From NCBI GenBank assembly GCA_934527325.1, contig CAKTAG010000024.1, positions 1 through 15,852 of the forward strand: a stretch of 15,852 nt of DNA. Reading direction: 5' to 3'. Positions 1 to 8,796 of the stretch are shown here, piece after piece. The first letter of the stretch is position 1; each line of letters starts with the position of its first letter. The notes under the pieces were generated by a model. The model was given only the letters and a program-made list of their open reading frames with translations, had not been told where the DNA came from and did not search any database. The stretch is from an uncultured Candidatus Soleaferrea sp. GTDB lineage: Bacteria; Bacillota; Clostridia; Oscillospirales; Ruminococcaceae. Made by a program: the position numbers and the translations under genes.

Positions 1-1
1 A

Positions 2-1987
2 TATTTTGTATTTAATGATAATAGCGATATATTTATATTATCTACTTTGGCAACACCCACTGATGATGAGTGTAAAATTTCGTTACATATAGTTGGAGAT
101 GGCAATTTTATAAATTTAAAAACTATAAAAAATAGTAAAAAATTAATGGTATATGATTCACTAAAAAAATCTGCAAAAATATTTGAGGTATGTTTATTAA
201 TTGCATTTGCTTTATGGCTAGTAGTTTATATTATTGAAAATAGTAAAAAAGTAATATATAAATTTATATTAGTAATAATTCCAATTTTGATAATTGCTTT
301 TGGTATATTAGGTTATAAACAATCTAACAACGATAAAAAAATTATGCAAGATTTAAAAGTAGCAAATGCTATTACAGTTAACCATGCAATTATTGGCAAT
401 ATAGATAGTTCACTTGTAAGAGAGTTAAGAGATAGTAGAGAGGCTTATTGGAATGGGGCATATACAAGTTTATATAATCAAATACAAATTTCTGGGAACA
501 ATAAAAATAATTTTAAAGATATAAGTAAGGAAGTATTGTCTGATAACAAAGTTGCAGGAGTAGATGAAAACTACATTTACAATGAGATATTTTTAATTAA
601 AGATGGAGAAATATTTACAGGAGTCTCTAACAAAACAGGTTATATGTTGCAAATGGGTACAGAATATTTTGAAGGAACAGAAGCTTTATTTAATGAAGTA
701 AAAGAAAAAGGTGTACCTGTGCTGGGAAGCATAAGTTCTAAAATATACCGTGGTGGAGTGTATGTTACACCTATAAAAGACGGAAATGAAATAGTAGGGT
801 TATTATCTACTACATTTGATACTTATACAATTACAAAATTTGTTTCTGATGAAGTAAAATTTTTTGCTAGAATAGCTTTGTTTTTAATAATTGGTATATC
901 TTTACCAGTTTATATTATGTTTGCAGTGGTACTAAAACCTATTAAAGAACTTGAAAAGGCAGTAACTAGGTTGGCAGATGGAGATTATTCTGTAAAATTA
1001 GTTAGTACAAGTAATGATGAATTTTCTTATATAAGAAATGCTTTTAATAAAATGAGTGATCAACTTAATGGTAGCATATATAGGGTTAATAATATTAGTA
1101 ATTCATATTTTAGATTTGTGCCTAGGCAGATATTTTCTATATTAAATAAAAAAGACATATTAGATGTGCAGTTAGGCGATAAAAGAAGTATGGAGGGTGT
1201 ATTTTTAACTCATATGCTCTACAACTTTACTGATATTAAAATGAAAATTATGGCTGAAGGTGGAGATAATTTATCTGACATAATAAAGTTTGTAAATAAA
1301 TATTTTAGTATTGTATACAGTGGGTTGAAACGTTATAATGGTTCTTTGCTATCTAATGATTTAAAATTGAATAAAATAGAAATGGTGTTTTTAAAAGGTG
1401 AAAGAGCAGCAATAGAATATGCAATAGGAATTATTAAACAATTGACCACAGAAGAACGGTTGAACGAATTTGTAGCTTTAAATACTGCCATTATAATATA
1501 TAGAGTTAATATATTATATGGAATAGTAGGTGAACAAGAAAGAGCCTTTCCGTTTGTACTATCAGAAAAAAAAGAGCAAATAGATGATATTTTATTAGAT
1601 TTTAAATTATCTGGGGCTAAGTTAATAATAACAGATGAAATTAAAAAAGCAGTAGAAGATTGGAAAGAATTAAATACAAGGTATATAGGGTATTCGTGCA
1701 TTAACAATAAAAAAACTAGGGTTGCTATGTATGAAGTTTTAGATTGTTGCGATATAGCTTCTAAACAACAAAAAGAAAGTACAGCACAAATGTTCCAAAA
1801 TGCATTGAATTTATTCTATAAAGGTGAATTTTATTTGGCTAGAAATGAATTTTCTAATGTAGTAAAAAGGAGCCCATTAGATAATATAGCTAGATGGTAC
1901 CTTTTTGTAAGTGATAAATATTGCAATAAAGAATTAAAAGATTACAATTTTGAAATATATGGAAATAAAGATGTAAAAATAATGTGA
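2..1987 (+). CDS. Membrane sensor with HAMP and degenerate cyclase-like domain (5' truncated)
   Basis: The frame is open to the left edge, so the gene starts upstream; the first in-window candidate, TTG at 47, has no convincing SD and is probably internal. Numbering from the codon at nt 2, hydrophobic segments lie near residues 60-78, 84-105 and 287-311. About 180 residues between the last two look like an extracytoplasmic Cache-type sensor. A HAMP-like segment follows (KPIKELEKAV to about 360), then FVPRQIFSILNKK and a class III adenylate/guanylate cyclase-like domain (about 397-580), with family hallmarks such as VQLGDKR and GIVGEQER. By hand alignment the two metal-binding Asp positions are His (THM, about 404) and Asn (LNKIEM), and the Asn/Arg pair is not visible, so it is probably a non-catalytic pseudo-cyclase. 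A TPR-like tail (about 600-650) ends the protein. It may be a signal-sensing partner of the downstream envelope genes; this is inferred from position. Confidence 0.75.
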   Translation, partial: YFVFNDNSDIFILSTLATPTDDECKISLHIVGDGNFINLKTIKNSKKLMVYDSLKKSAKIFEVCLLIAFALWLVVYIIENSKKVIYKFILVIIPILIIAFGILGYKQSNNDKKIMQDLKVANAITVNHAIIGNIDSSLVRELRDSREAYWNGAYTSLYNQIQISGNNKNNFKDISKEVLSDNKVAGVDENYIYNEIFLIKDGEIFTGVSNKTGYMLQMGTEYFEGTEALFNEVKEKGVPVLGSISSKIYRGGVYVTPIKDGNEIVGLLSTTFDTYTITKFVSDEVKFFARIALFLIIGISLPVYIMFAVVLKPIKELEKAVTRLADGDYSVKLVSTSNDEFSYIRNAFNKMSDQLNGSIYRVNNISNSYFRFVPRQIFSILNKKDILDVQLGDKRSMEGVFLTHMLYNFTDIKMKIMAEGGDNLSDIIKFVNKYFSIVYSGLKRYNGSLLSNDLKLNKIEMVFLKGERAAIEYAIGIIKQLTTEERLNEFVALNTAIIIYRVNILYGIVGEQERAFPFVLSEKKEQIDDILLDFKLSGAKLIITDEIKKAVEDWKELNTRYIGYSCINNKKTRVAMYEVLDCCDIASKQQKESTAQMFQNALNLFYKGEFYLARNEFSNVVKRSPLDNIARWYLFVSDKYCNKELKDYNFEIYGNKDVKIM

Positions 1988-2034
1988 TTAATAAAATAGT
2001 AAAAAATTTATAATTAATTGCTATAAAATGTTTG

Positions 2035-2086
2035 GGAGGTGAAGTGAATTTCAAATTGTTAGTTACTCAATTTGGAATTTAATATA
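2035..2086 (+). promoter_or_regulatory. Leader hairpin bridging a distant SD to the MORN gene start
   Basis: A strong SD, GGAGG at 2035-2039, lies 47 nt before the ATG at 2087, too far for normal initiation. Between them nt 2045-2058 pair with 2068-2081 (14 bp including two G-U pairs, 9-nt loop; core CAAATTG/CAATTTG). When folded, only 5 + 5 nt separate the SD from the ATG, a normal spacing. Unfolded, the SD faces GTG at 2044, which opens a 12-codon ORF ending at TAA 2080-2082. Hairpins that shorten SD spacing are known for a few phage T4 genes; here the role is inferred from pairing alone. Confidence 0.55.
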
Positions 2087-3259
2087 ATGAATTTAAAAAA
2101 TGCAATTATATTAATAAGTCGGTACACGTTATCTTCCGGGCAATATGTAAAAAATTTTTTAAAACCACCTACTAGTTTAAATGGTTATTATACAGTAGGC
2201 AAATTTATGGTTGCAAAAAAGTTAGTAAAGGCAATTTTTTTAGTTTTATCAATTTTATCTGCTGTTTATTTAATTTTAGTTTTACCTGAAAAAATAGATG
2301 GTTGGTTAAGTAACAAAGGTAGTAATAAAATTTACACAAAATATTGTACAAGCAGAGCTTTAAAAAAATATAGTGGTGTTGCTAAAGTAATGTCTAAAAA
2401 AAGTAAAGCTCAATATGTAGGTGATATTGTAAATGGAGTAGCTAATGGTAAAGGTACTTTATTTGATAAAAATGGAAATATTGTATATTATGGTGATTTT
2501 GTAAATAATGAATATTTTGGTGAAGGTAATTTATACCACAAAAATGGAAATATAAAATATATAGGGATATTGCAGAATAATAAATATAATGGGTTGGGCA
2601 AATTATACTACGAAAATGGAAAAATAAATTACGATGGAGAGTTTGTTCAAGATTTAAAAAGTGGAAAAGGAACATTGTATAACGATGTAGGTGGCGAAAT
2701 TTTTAAAGGCGATTTTTTTAATGATAAACCAGCAATTGATACGTTTATTGGTGGAAAAATTAAAGATGTTAGAAGTAGTTTTTTAGAAAATGAAATTATG
2801 TACACTTACAATGATGAAGTATGTTTGATATATAAAAATTTAGGTGTAATGGTGTTTTCAGAAAATAAAAATAATTCTTTTAATGATGAAGGAATTATAG
2901 ATAAAATTTATATTTTAGATAATAAATATTTTGGGGATGGGCCAAGGTTAGAAAGAGATTTATTGGATAAAATGTATGATAAATTAGAAGGTATTAAAAA
3001 ATATACAGGTTACACTAGGGTGCAGTTCCCAGAAATGAGTGTATTAGATTATTTAAAAAAATCAGGTGAGATTGATTTTGAAAATTTGCCTAATTATGAA
3101 TTTGAAAATACATATACAGATATTTTAGAGGTTAAGAATTGTAATTCAAATGATAAATTATATGTTCAGTCTTATGAATATAATAATTTGGAGTATACAT
3201 TTTATTTTAATTATAAAGATGAAAAATATGTGTTTTATTCGATTGAAAGGTTAAATTGA
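2087..3259 (+). CDS. Membrane-anchored MORN-repeat protein
   Basis: 390 residues from ATG 2087. A TTG at 2072 is in frame but lies inside the leader hairpin, so ATG is preferred. One hydrophobic helix (about 46-65) follows a short basic N-terminus, giving a single-pass or signal-anchor topology. Residues about 110-213 hold four complete MORN-type repeats of 23-24 residues and a fifth partial one, with the pattern YxGxF..xxxGxGxLy..NG (for example YYGDFVNNEYFGEGNLY). The remaining 180 residues show no motif I recognise. MORN repeats form beta-hairpin arrays used for protein or membrane contact. The stop is separated by one base from the next ATG, so it is probably co-translated with the TolC-like gene. 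Function in this cluster is unknown; a scaffold at the cell envelope is a guess from topology and neighbours. Confidence 0.8.
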   Translation: MNLKNAIILISRYTLSSGQYVKNFLKPPTSLNGYYTVGKFMVAKKLVKAIFLVLSILSAVYLILVLPEKIDGWLSNKGSNKIYTKYCTSRALKKYSGVAKVMSKKSKAQYVGDIVNGVANGKGTLFDKNGNIVYYGDFVNNEYFGEGNLYHKNGNIKYIGILQNNKYNGLGKLYYENGKINYDGEFVQDLKSGKGTLYNDVGGEIFKGDFFNDKPAIDTFIGGKIKDVRSSFLENEIMYTYNDEVCLIYKNLGVMVFSENKNNSFNDEGIIDKIYILDNKYFGDGPRLERDLLDKMYDKLEGIKKYTGYTRVQFPEMSVLDYLKKSGEIDFENLPNYEFENTYTDILEVKNCNSNDKLYVQSYEYNNLEYTFYFNYKDEKYVFYSIERLN

Positions 3260-3260
3260 T

Positions 3261-5363
3261 ATGATAATACCTTTGAATAATATAAAATTAAAAAAAGTAT
3301 TATACACAGTTTTAAGCATTGGATTTTTTGTATTGCTTACAATACAAACAGTGTTTTCTGAAAAAATACTTACAATTGAACAAGCGGTACAATATGGTTT
3401 AAATACAAGTAAAGATTATAAAGATAAAAAATTTTTTTTAACGACAAAAAAAGTTGAACTTATGCAAGCAATAGATGCAATTAAAGACATAAGAAAAAAA
3501 GAAAGCACAGTAAGATTTTCATTACTATTTAACATTAAAATGCCAGAAAAACATGCATTACCAAAAGAAATAGAATTATTAATGAAAGTTCCTAAAATAG
3601 AAACAGAAATAAGAGACATTACAAAAGAATTGGAAAATATCAAATTATTAGAAAAAGAAAAAGCCGAAAGGTGTTTTATAGATGTTTATGGATGTGAGAA
3701 AAAATGTAAATTTAATAAATCTATATTAGATGAAAAAAATAAAAAACTTGTAAACATGAAGTTAAAACAAAAATCAGGTAAAGCTAGCCAAAAAGATGTA
3801 GAGTCGTTGGAAAAAGAAATAAAAACTCAAGAAGCAAAAGTTTCTAGGTTATACCAAACTTATGAAAGGCAAAAAGAAAAACTTTCAGAAATTATAGGCT
3901 TTGATGTTTCTGTAAATTATTTGTTTGCAAACCCAATGAAAAAATTAGATATTGATAGATGCTATGAGGAAAACATTGTAACTTATACTGTAAATAATGA
4001 TTTTACATTATACAAAACTCAAAATTCAGAAAATCTTGCAAGAAAAAATGTAAATGAAATTTACAATATATATAATAAAAGATGGGGAAAAATTATAAAA
4101 ATAATAGAATCAGATATTCATAAAGATTCCGACGTAGATTTTGAACAATTTTTAATTAAATATAAGGAAATGTTGGAAGAGATAGATAAACATTGGAGTG
4201 GATATTACACTATTAGATTATTGTTTATAAAAATACAAATTCCTAAAGAATGGTTTAAAGGTGAGTTGGATGGAACACGATATTTTGAAGATCACAAATA
4301 TGCTATTTTTGTTGCATTGAAAGAAAAAGAAGATGCAATAAATAAAACACAAGCTGTAAAAAGAGAATTAATATCACAAGTAAAAGATGGTTTTGAAATT
4401 TTAAAAGAATTACAAAATGCATATAATGTGGCCTTAGATGAATATATAAAAGCAAAAAAAGAATATGATAGAGTTTACTTATCTAATAAAAGAGGAATAG
4501 CTTCTTATGATGAGGTTGAAGTTGCAAAAAGTAATTTAGAATTAGCTCAAGAAGCAGAGCTGGATGGGTTAATAAATTATAATAAGCAGATTTGTTATTA
4601 TAATAGGCTTACTTGCGGGGCAGTAACAGCATTAGAAAAAGATGAAAATATATTTTTAGAGGCTACAAAAACTGGTGATTCAGTTTCGGAGTTAGAAGAG
4701 TTGATTGGTAAAGGAAGTAATGCAGAAAATAAGATATTATATTATATAAATGATGCAGTAGACCAATTAAGAGTTGTGTTTGGCTTGCAAGTTCCTAGTG
4801 AGTACCCAGAAAAAATTACACACTATGAAGTATTAACACCAGAAAAAACAATAATTGCAAAAAAAACCGAAATTAATAAAAGTATATCTGTATTGCCTGT
4901 AGAGTACAAAGGTTCTACAGAACTATTTGTTAGGCTATATAATAATGACGATTTTGTAGCAGAAGGTTATTTTGATTCGATTATAGATAGAGGATTTTTG
5001 AATGGTATAGAAACAAAAGATGAAAAAGATGTTGCTAAAAGTAAAGATGACATTGAGGAACAAGAAGCAAGAAGAGTTTTAGGTAAATACTCAATTAATA
5101 ATTTTGTGGGTAGTGCAGTTAAAAAATTAAGGTTAGATATACCGTCTACAGAAGGGGTAACTTTTTTTAAGGTGGTAGATAGCGATGGAACGCCAATAGG
5201 GAAAAAAGATAAATATTACTCTTTAACAGAAAGTTTTTCTTATTTAGGTTTTGCTATGAATGATTTAAATAAATTAAAAGTAGAGCTTTATAATGCAAAA
5301 AATGTGTTGAAATATGTAGCAATATTTGATGAAGCTACAAAAGAGATAGTAGTTATAAAATAA
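3261..5363 (+). CDS. Secreted TolC-like helical protein with extra C-terminal region
   Basis: 700 residues. Residues 10-33 form a basic then hydrophobic signal peptide or anchor, followed by LTIEQAVQYGLNTS, which resembles the N-terminus of mature TolC-family proteins (LTLxEAixxAL). Two long helical pairs carry the family's turn signature: KSGKASQKDVESLEKE (171-186) ending in LSEIIGF, and NKRGIASYDEVEVAKSNLEL (409-428) ending in YYNRLTCG. This fits the internal duplication of TolC. Beta-barrel strands are not obvious, and about 220 residues after 470 look like small beta-rich domains that TolC normally lacks. An AAAGG SD lies 10 nt before the ATG. TolC-family proteins form envelope-spanning helical tunnels; whether this one does, or only uses the fold as a coiled-coil spacer, is not decidable here. 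Lying just before a CIS locus, it could help dock or pass the particle through the envelope (inference). Confidence 0.65.
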   Translation: MIIPLNNIKLKKVLYTVLSIGFFVLLTIQTVFSEKILTIEQAVQYGLNTSKDYKDKKFFLTTKKVELMQAIDAIKDIRKKESTVRFSLLFNIKMPEKHALPKEIELLMKVPKIETEIRDITKELENIKLLEKEKAERCFIDVYGCEKKCKFNKSILDEKNKKLVNMKLKQKSGKASQKDVESLEKEIKTQEAKVSRLYQTYERQKEKLSEIIGFDVSVNYLFANPMKKLDIDRCYEENIVTYTVNNDFTLYKTQNSENLARKNVNEIYNIYNKRWGKIIKIIESDIHKDSDVDFEQFLIKYKEMLEEIDKHWSGYYTIRLLFIKIQIPKEWFKGELDGTRYFEDHKYAIFVALKEKEDAINKTQAVKRELISQVKDGFEILKELQNAYNVALDEYIKAKKEYDRVYLSNKRGIASYDEVEVAKSNLELAQEAELDGLINYNKQICYYNRLTCGAVTALEKDENIFLEATKTGDSVSELEELIGKGSNAENKILYYINDAVDQLRVVFGLQVPSEYPEKITHYEVLTPEKTIIAKKTEINKSISVLPVEYKGSTELFVRLYNNDDFVAEGYFDSIIDRGFLNGIETKDEKDVAKSKDDIEEQEARRVLGKYSINNFVGSAVKKLRLDIPSTEGVTFFKVVDSDGTPIGKKDKYYSLTESFSYLGFAMNDLNKLKVELYNAKNVLKYVAIFDEATKEIVVIK

Positions 5364-5394
5364 CTTAAACTATAGCAGTAAGGAGGTTTTTTTA

Positions 5395-8163
5395 ATGAAT
5401 ATTATTTTCACAAAATTGAAACTAGTTATAAATTGTTTTAGTAAAAGAATAACTTTGTTAATATTAGCCTTAATATTAATAATTCCTTCTGTTATAGTTG
5501 GGGCAGGAAGTAGTAATTTAACAGGTAATGGTACTATTGTTAGGCCAAAAGCTAGTGAAGTTGCTAATATGACCATAATTATTGGAACACATATGATTGC
5601 TCTTAATGCTTTAACACAAGAGTTAAAGGATATTGCTGAAAAAACTATAGAGGGTAGCGGGCAAAATAACATTTATTATAAATCTGAGTTGGTAGATGAA
5701 AATAGAGATGGACAGGGTAATAAAGGTGCATGGTTTGAAATAAGCAATGCGCAGGAGATAGATGATATTTTATCGAAAGGTGAAGTTGTTGCTGATGAGG
5801 TTATAGATAATTTAACTTTAACTCATTTTACAGATGAAAATAACATAACGTGGGATTTGTCGACGGGTAAAGAAGTAAATATTTTTGATATTGAAGATGT
5901 ATATGATATTTCTAACATGGAAGAATTAAAAAGTTTAAAACTTGAATATGATGCAAAAAAAGATAGTAAACCCAAAGATGAAAAAGATGAGGAGAAGGCT
6001 AAATCTTTAGAAGAAGTAAAAAAATCTTTGCAATCTATTTTTGAAATGGATGTTAAAAGTGATGAAACAGAAAAAATAAGATTAACTATAGATAATTTAA
6101 ATAAGTATTTTAAGTACCTTGTTTTAAGTGGGGCATCCGATGAAGAAAAAGAGATGGCATTGAACATTATTGGGGCCAAATATGCTGAATTAAAGAAAGT
6201 AATCATTGACAAAGTTTTAGAAAAAGTAGATGAAGAAATATCTTCTGTTAGTGCATTAGAAGGTTCTTATGGAGGTACGATGGATAAATTAAGGAAGTCC
6301 GGAGATGAACTTGAGTCTAAAATGTTGAGTAGTTTGAAGGAAAGTGAAAATTTAGGATTAATAGAAAAATATATAACAGAACTAACTGAGCAATACATTA
6401 AGTATGTAGAAGAAAATAATTATGATAAAGCAAATGAATTGTTAAAAAATATAGTAGAATTAAATAAAATGTCGCAATCAATTATTGGGGATAGAGAAAG
6501 GCAATTGGAGTTAACATCAAATTTAGAAAAACGATCAAATGAAGATAGGGATAAATTAATTAATAATAATAAACACATTGGTGAATATAATAAGGCAAAA
6601 AAATTAAATAAAAGTGCAGCAGAATTAGATAGTATAAAAAATAAATATATAGATGACGTAAAAAGATTTATAGCAGATATTGAACAAATTAATGATATGA
6701 TATTGAAATTATCACTAAATAAAAGTGAGCAAGCCATAAAGCAGCAGTCAATAGTAGAAAAATTATCTCAACAGATAGGTGAATTAAAAGCAGAAATAAA
6801 CTCTAGTAAAAAGAAAGATGATTTACTAGCTAATTCTAATGTAGATGTTTTTAAAGAGGTGGCTGTAAGCAAGTTAGAGTTGATGTTAGATAAGGAAATT
6901 AGTAAATTGCAAGCAATAAACAATGATCTTAACGATAACAGTGAAATATTAGAACAAGAAAATGAAATGGCAACTTTAAAAAATGAGTATAAAAATGCTT
7001 TAGATAAAAATGATTTATTAAAGGCTAAAGAGGTGAAGGAAAAAATAGATGTTTTACAGCAAAAAATTGATAACAGAAATAAGCAAATAAATGACCGTGT
7101 AGCAGAACTAAATACGCAGTTAACAGAAATTCAAGAAAAATTAAATGAAGGCAATTTAGATGAAGTTACAAGAACAAGTCTAGAAAAGCAAAAAGTAGAT
7201 ATTAAATCTCAAAAAACTCTATTAGGGGCATCTAATACAGGCCAGAATAGTGTAGATGAAAAAATAATAAATAGTTGTTGTGAAGACGCTAAAACAATAC
7301 TATCTAAACCGTTAAAGGAAGAGAACATTGAAGAATTAAATAATATTTCTTCAAAAATTAAAAATGTTGCGCAAAGTAACCCGCAAATTGGTTATCCAGC
7401 TATGCTTGCATTCAGTGAAGATATAGAATCTAAAATTAATACAGATTCTTCTATTCCAGGTGAATTGTTAGATATTGCTAATGATGTTGGGCAAGCTGTT
7501 GAAGATTTGAAAAATGCATATGATACTAAAAAGAGCAATGAATTAAATGAAAGCACTATAGATGAAAAAGTAGAGGTTTTTGCAAAAGATAATGACTTAG
7601 ATGATATAGGTAAAAATTTATTATTACTAGGTGCATTAAATAAATTGTTTTTAGATTATGGACAAGTAGATGATGATACAGCTACAAAAGATTTGAATTC
7701 AAATCAAAAAATAATAAAATTAAAAATGGGTAAATTGATATCAAATTTTACAGCTAAAAATAATGCAGGTAAAAAAGAAGTTGAAGTGGCATTGATAGAT
7801 AAGAAGAGAAAAAATTCAGAATTATATGCTCCAGCTGATGAAATTGCTTGGTTAACTAATGCTAAGTATGTTTGGGAACCCAATTTAGTAAAAGGGCATT
7901 TGGTGTTTAAAGGGAAAATTTATACATTTATTAGTGGCAAAAACACAGTAACTTCTTCCAAAGGTGAAAAATTGAAAATGTCAAATGTGGTTATTTTTGA
8001 ATCAGATAAGGATAAATTAGAGGCAACAATGTGGTTACCAGGAAGTTTTTGCGAAGAAAATTTAAATTTGGTTGTTCAAGATCTAAAATGTTCTAATAAA
8101 GCAATGGTTTACTCTAACCAGGCTTACGAAATGATGGAAAAGATGTACGAAGCTATAAAGTAA
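5395..8163 (+). CDS. Large exported coiled-coil protein with stalk-like C-terminus
   Basis: 922 residues with an excellent SD (AAGGAGG, 8 nt before the ATG). Residues 18-37 are a strongly hydrophobic signal segment (RITLLILALILIIPSVIVGA) with a plausible signal-peptidase site at VGA/GS. A mixed N-terminal domain (about 45-190) is followed by a very long charged heptad-like region (about 190-680, rich in Glu, Lys, Asn, Leu), predicted coiled coil. Residues about 809-896 (from ELYAPADEIAWL through WLPGSFCEENLNLVV) recall the copper-amine-oxidase N-terminal-like stalk domains found on exported clostridial proteins; this is a tentative match by eye. I do not recognise the whole protein. With its signal peptide and rod-like middle it could be a surface or wall-spanning spacer belonging with the TolC-like and MORN proteins upstream. 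It ends 28 nt before the first CIS gene. Confidence 0.7.
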   Translation: MNIIFTKLKLVINCFSKRITLLILALILIIPSVIVGAGSSNLTGNGTIVRPKASEVANMTIIIGTHMIALNALTQELKDIAEKTIEGSGQNNIYYKSELVDENRDGQGNKGAWFEISNAQEIDDILSKGEVVADEVIDNLTLTHFTDENNITWDLSTGKEVNIFDIEDVYDISNMEELKSLKLEYDAKKDSKPKDEKDEEKAKSLEEVKKSLQSIFEMDVKSDETEKIRLTIDNLNKYFKYLVLSGASDEEKEMALNIIGAKYAELKKVIIDKVLEKVDEEISSVSALEGSYGGTMDKLRKSGDELESKMLSSLKESENLGLIEKYITELTEQYIKYVEENNYDKANELLKNIVELNKMSQSIIGDRERQLELTSNLEKRSNEDRDKLINNNKHIGEYNKAKKLNKSAAELDSIKNKYIDDVKRFIADIEQINDMILKLSLNKSEQAIKQQSIVEKLSQQIGELKAEINSSKKKDDLLANSNVDVFKEVAVSKLELMLDKEISKLQAINNDLNDNSEILEQENEMATLKNEYKNALDKNDLLKAKEVKEKIDVLQQKIDNRNKQINDRVAELNTQLTEIQEKLNEGNLDEVTRTSLEKQKVDIKSQKTLLGASNTGQNSVDEKIINSCCEDAKTILSKPLKEENIEELNNISSKIKNVAQSNPQIGYPAMLAFSEDIESKINTDSSIPGELLDIANDVGQAVEDLKNAYDTKKSNELNESTIDEKVEVFAKDNDLDDIGKNLLLLGALNKLFLDYGQVDDDTATKDLNSNQKIIKLKMGKLISNFTAKNNAGKKEVEVALIDKKRKNSELYAPADEIAWLTNAKYVWEPNLVKGHLVFKGKIYTFISGKNTVTSSKGEKLKMSNVVIFESDKDKLEATMWLPGSFCEENLNLVVQDLKCSNKAMVYSNQAYEMMEKMYEAIK

Positions 8164-8191
8164 AATTTAGCAAATTATTTATTAAGTAAAG

Positions 8192-8791
8192 ATGGTGGTA
8201 ATATTGGCTAAATACCCGATAATATCAGATATTAGTGGTTATATTGTTAAGTTACTTAAAAGTAGATTATACCCAGAGCCAATGCTTAGCTCGCAATCTA
8301 TAGAACTTGTTTCGCCAGCTGATAATAATGCAGATTATACTTTAGGTGTTTTTATGTACGATATTAGAGAAAATATGGAGCATGTGGTGCCTAATATGGT
8401 ACCAACAGAAGATAATAAATTAAGAAAGGCTCCTCAAAGTTTATCGTTATACTATATGGTATATATGAATTCTTCGGCGCAGGTTTTGGTAAAAGCAATA
8501 GATTCGCAAAAAATATTAGCTAGGGTTCAACAAGTTTTGTATGATGAAAATGAAATTGTTATAGATAAATTACAAAAAGGGTTAGAAACAATGGAAGAGA
8601 ATCTAAGGATAATGCCTTCTAGGCTTACATATGATGAAAAAACCAAAATATGGACGTCGTTAAATAAACCTTACCAGTTAGCGTTGTACTATACTGTGGC
8701 TCCGGTAATGTTGTCATCTAATAAAGTTGTGGCAGAAAGTAGGGTTACTTCTATTAGGTATAATTATGTTGGCAATAGGGAGCAGAGGTGA
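8192..8791 (+). CDS. DUF4255 / Pvc16-type CIS cap (tube terminator) protein
   Basis: 199 residues resembling the DUF4255 (Pvc16 N-terminal) family: N-terminal AKYPIISDISGYIVKLLKS, then a short-ranged beta core with SIELVSPAD and TLGVFMYDIRENMEH, a middle segment RKAPQSLSLYYMVY (family pattern P.L.LdL.YL), and the C-terminal KPYQLALYYTVAPVML. Family members cap the end of the tube/sheath distal to the baseplate. ATG 8192 has only a weak upstream SD. TTG at 8204 gives the family-typical M-A-x-Y start and has GGTGG 4 nt upstream, so it may be the true start. The stop overlaps a GTG of the next gene. It is the first recognisable CIS gene in the window. Cap proteins are single-ring components, so low expression relative to sheath and tube would be expected. 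Confidence 0.85.
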   Translation: MVVILAKYPIISDISGYIVKLLKSRLYPEPMLSSQSIELVSPADNNADYTLGVFMYDIRENMEHVVPNMVPTEDNKLRKAPQSLSLYYMVYMNSSAQVLVKAIDSQKILARVQQVLYDENEIVIDKLQKGLETMEENLRIMPSRLTYDEKTKIWTSLNKPYQLALYYTVAPVMLSSNKVVAESRVTSIRYNYVGNREQR

Positions 8792-8796
8792 TTGTT

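Noticed and set aside
47..49. TTG as start of the first gene
   Set aside because: The same frame is open to the window edge and the codon lacks a convincing SD; the gene is more likely truncated by the window.
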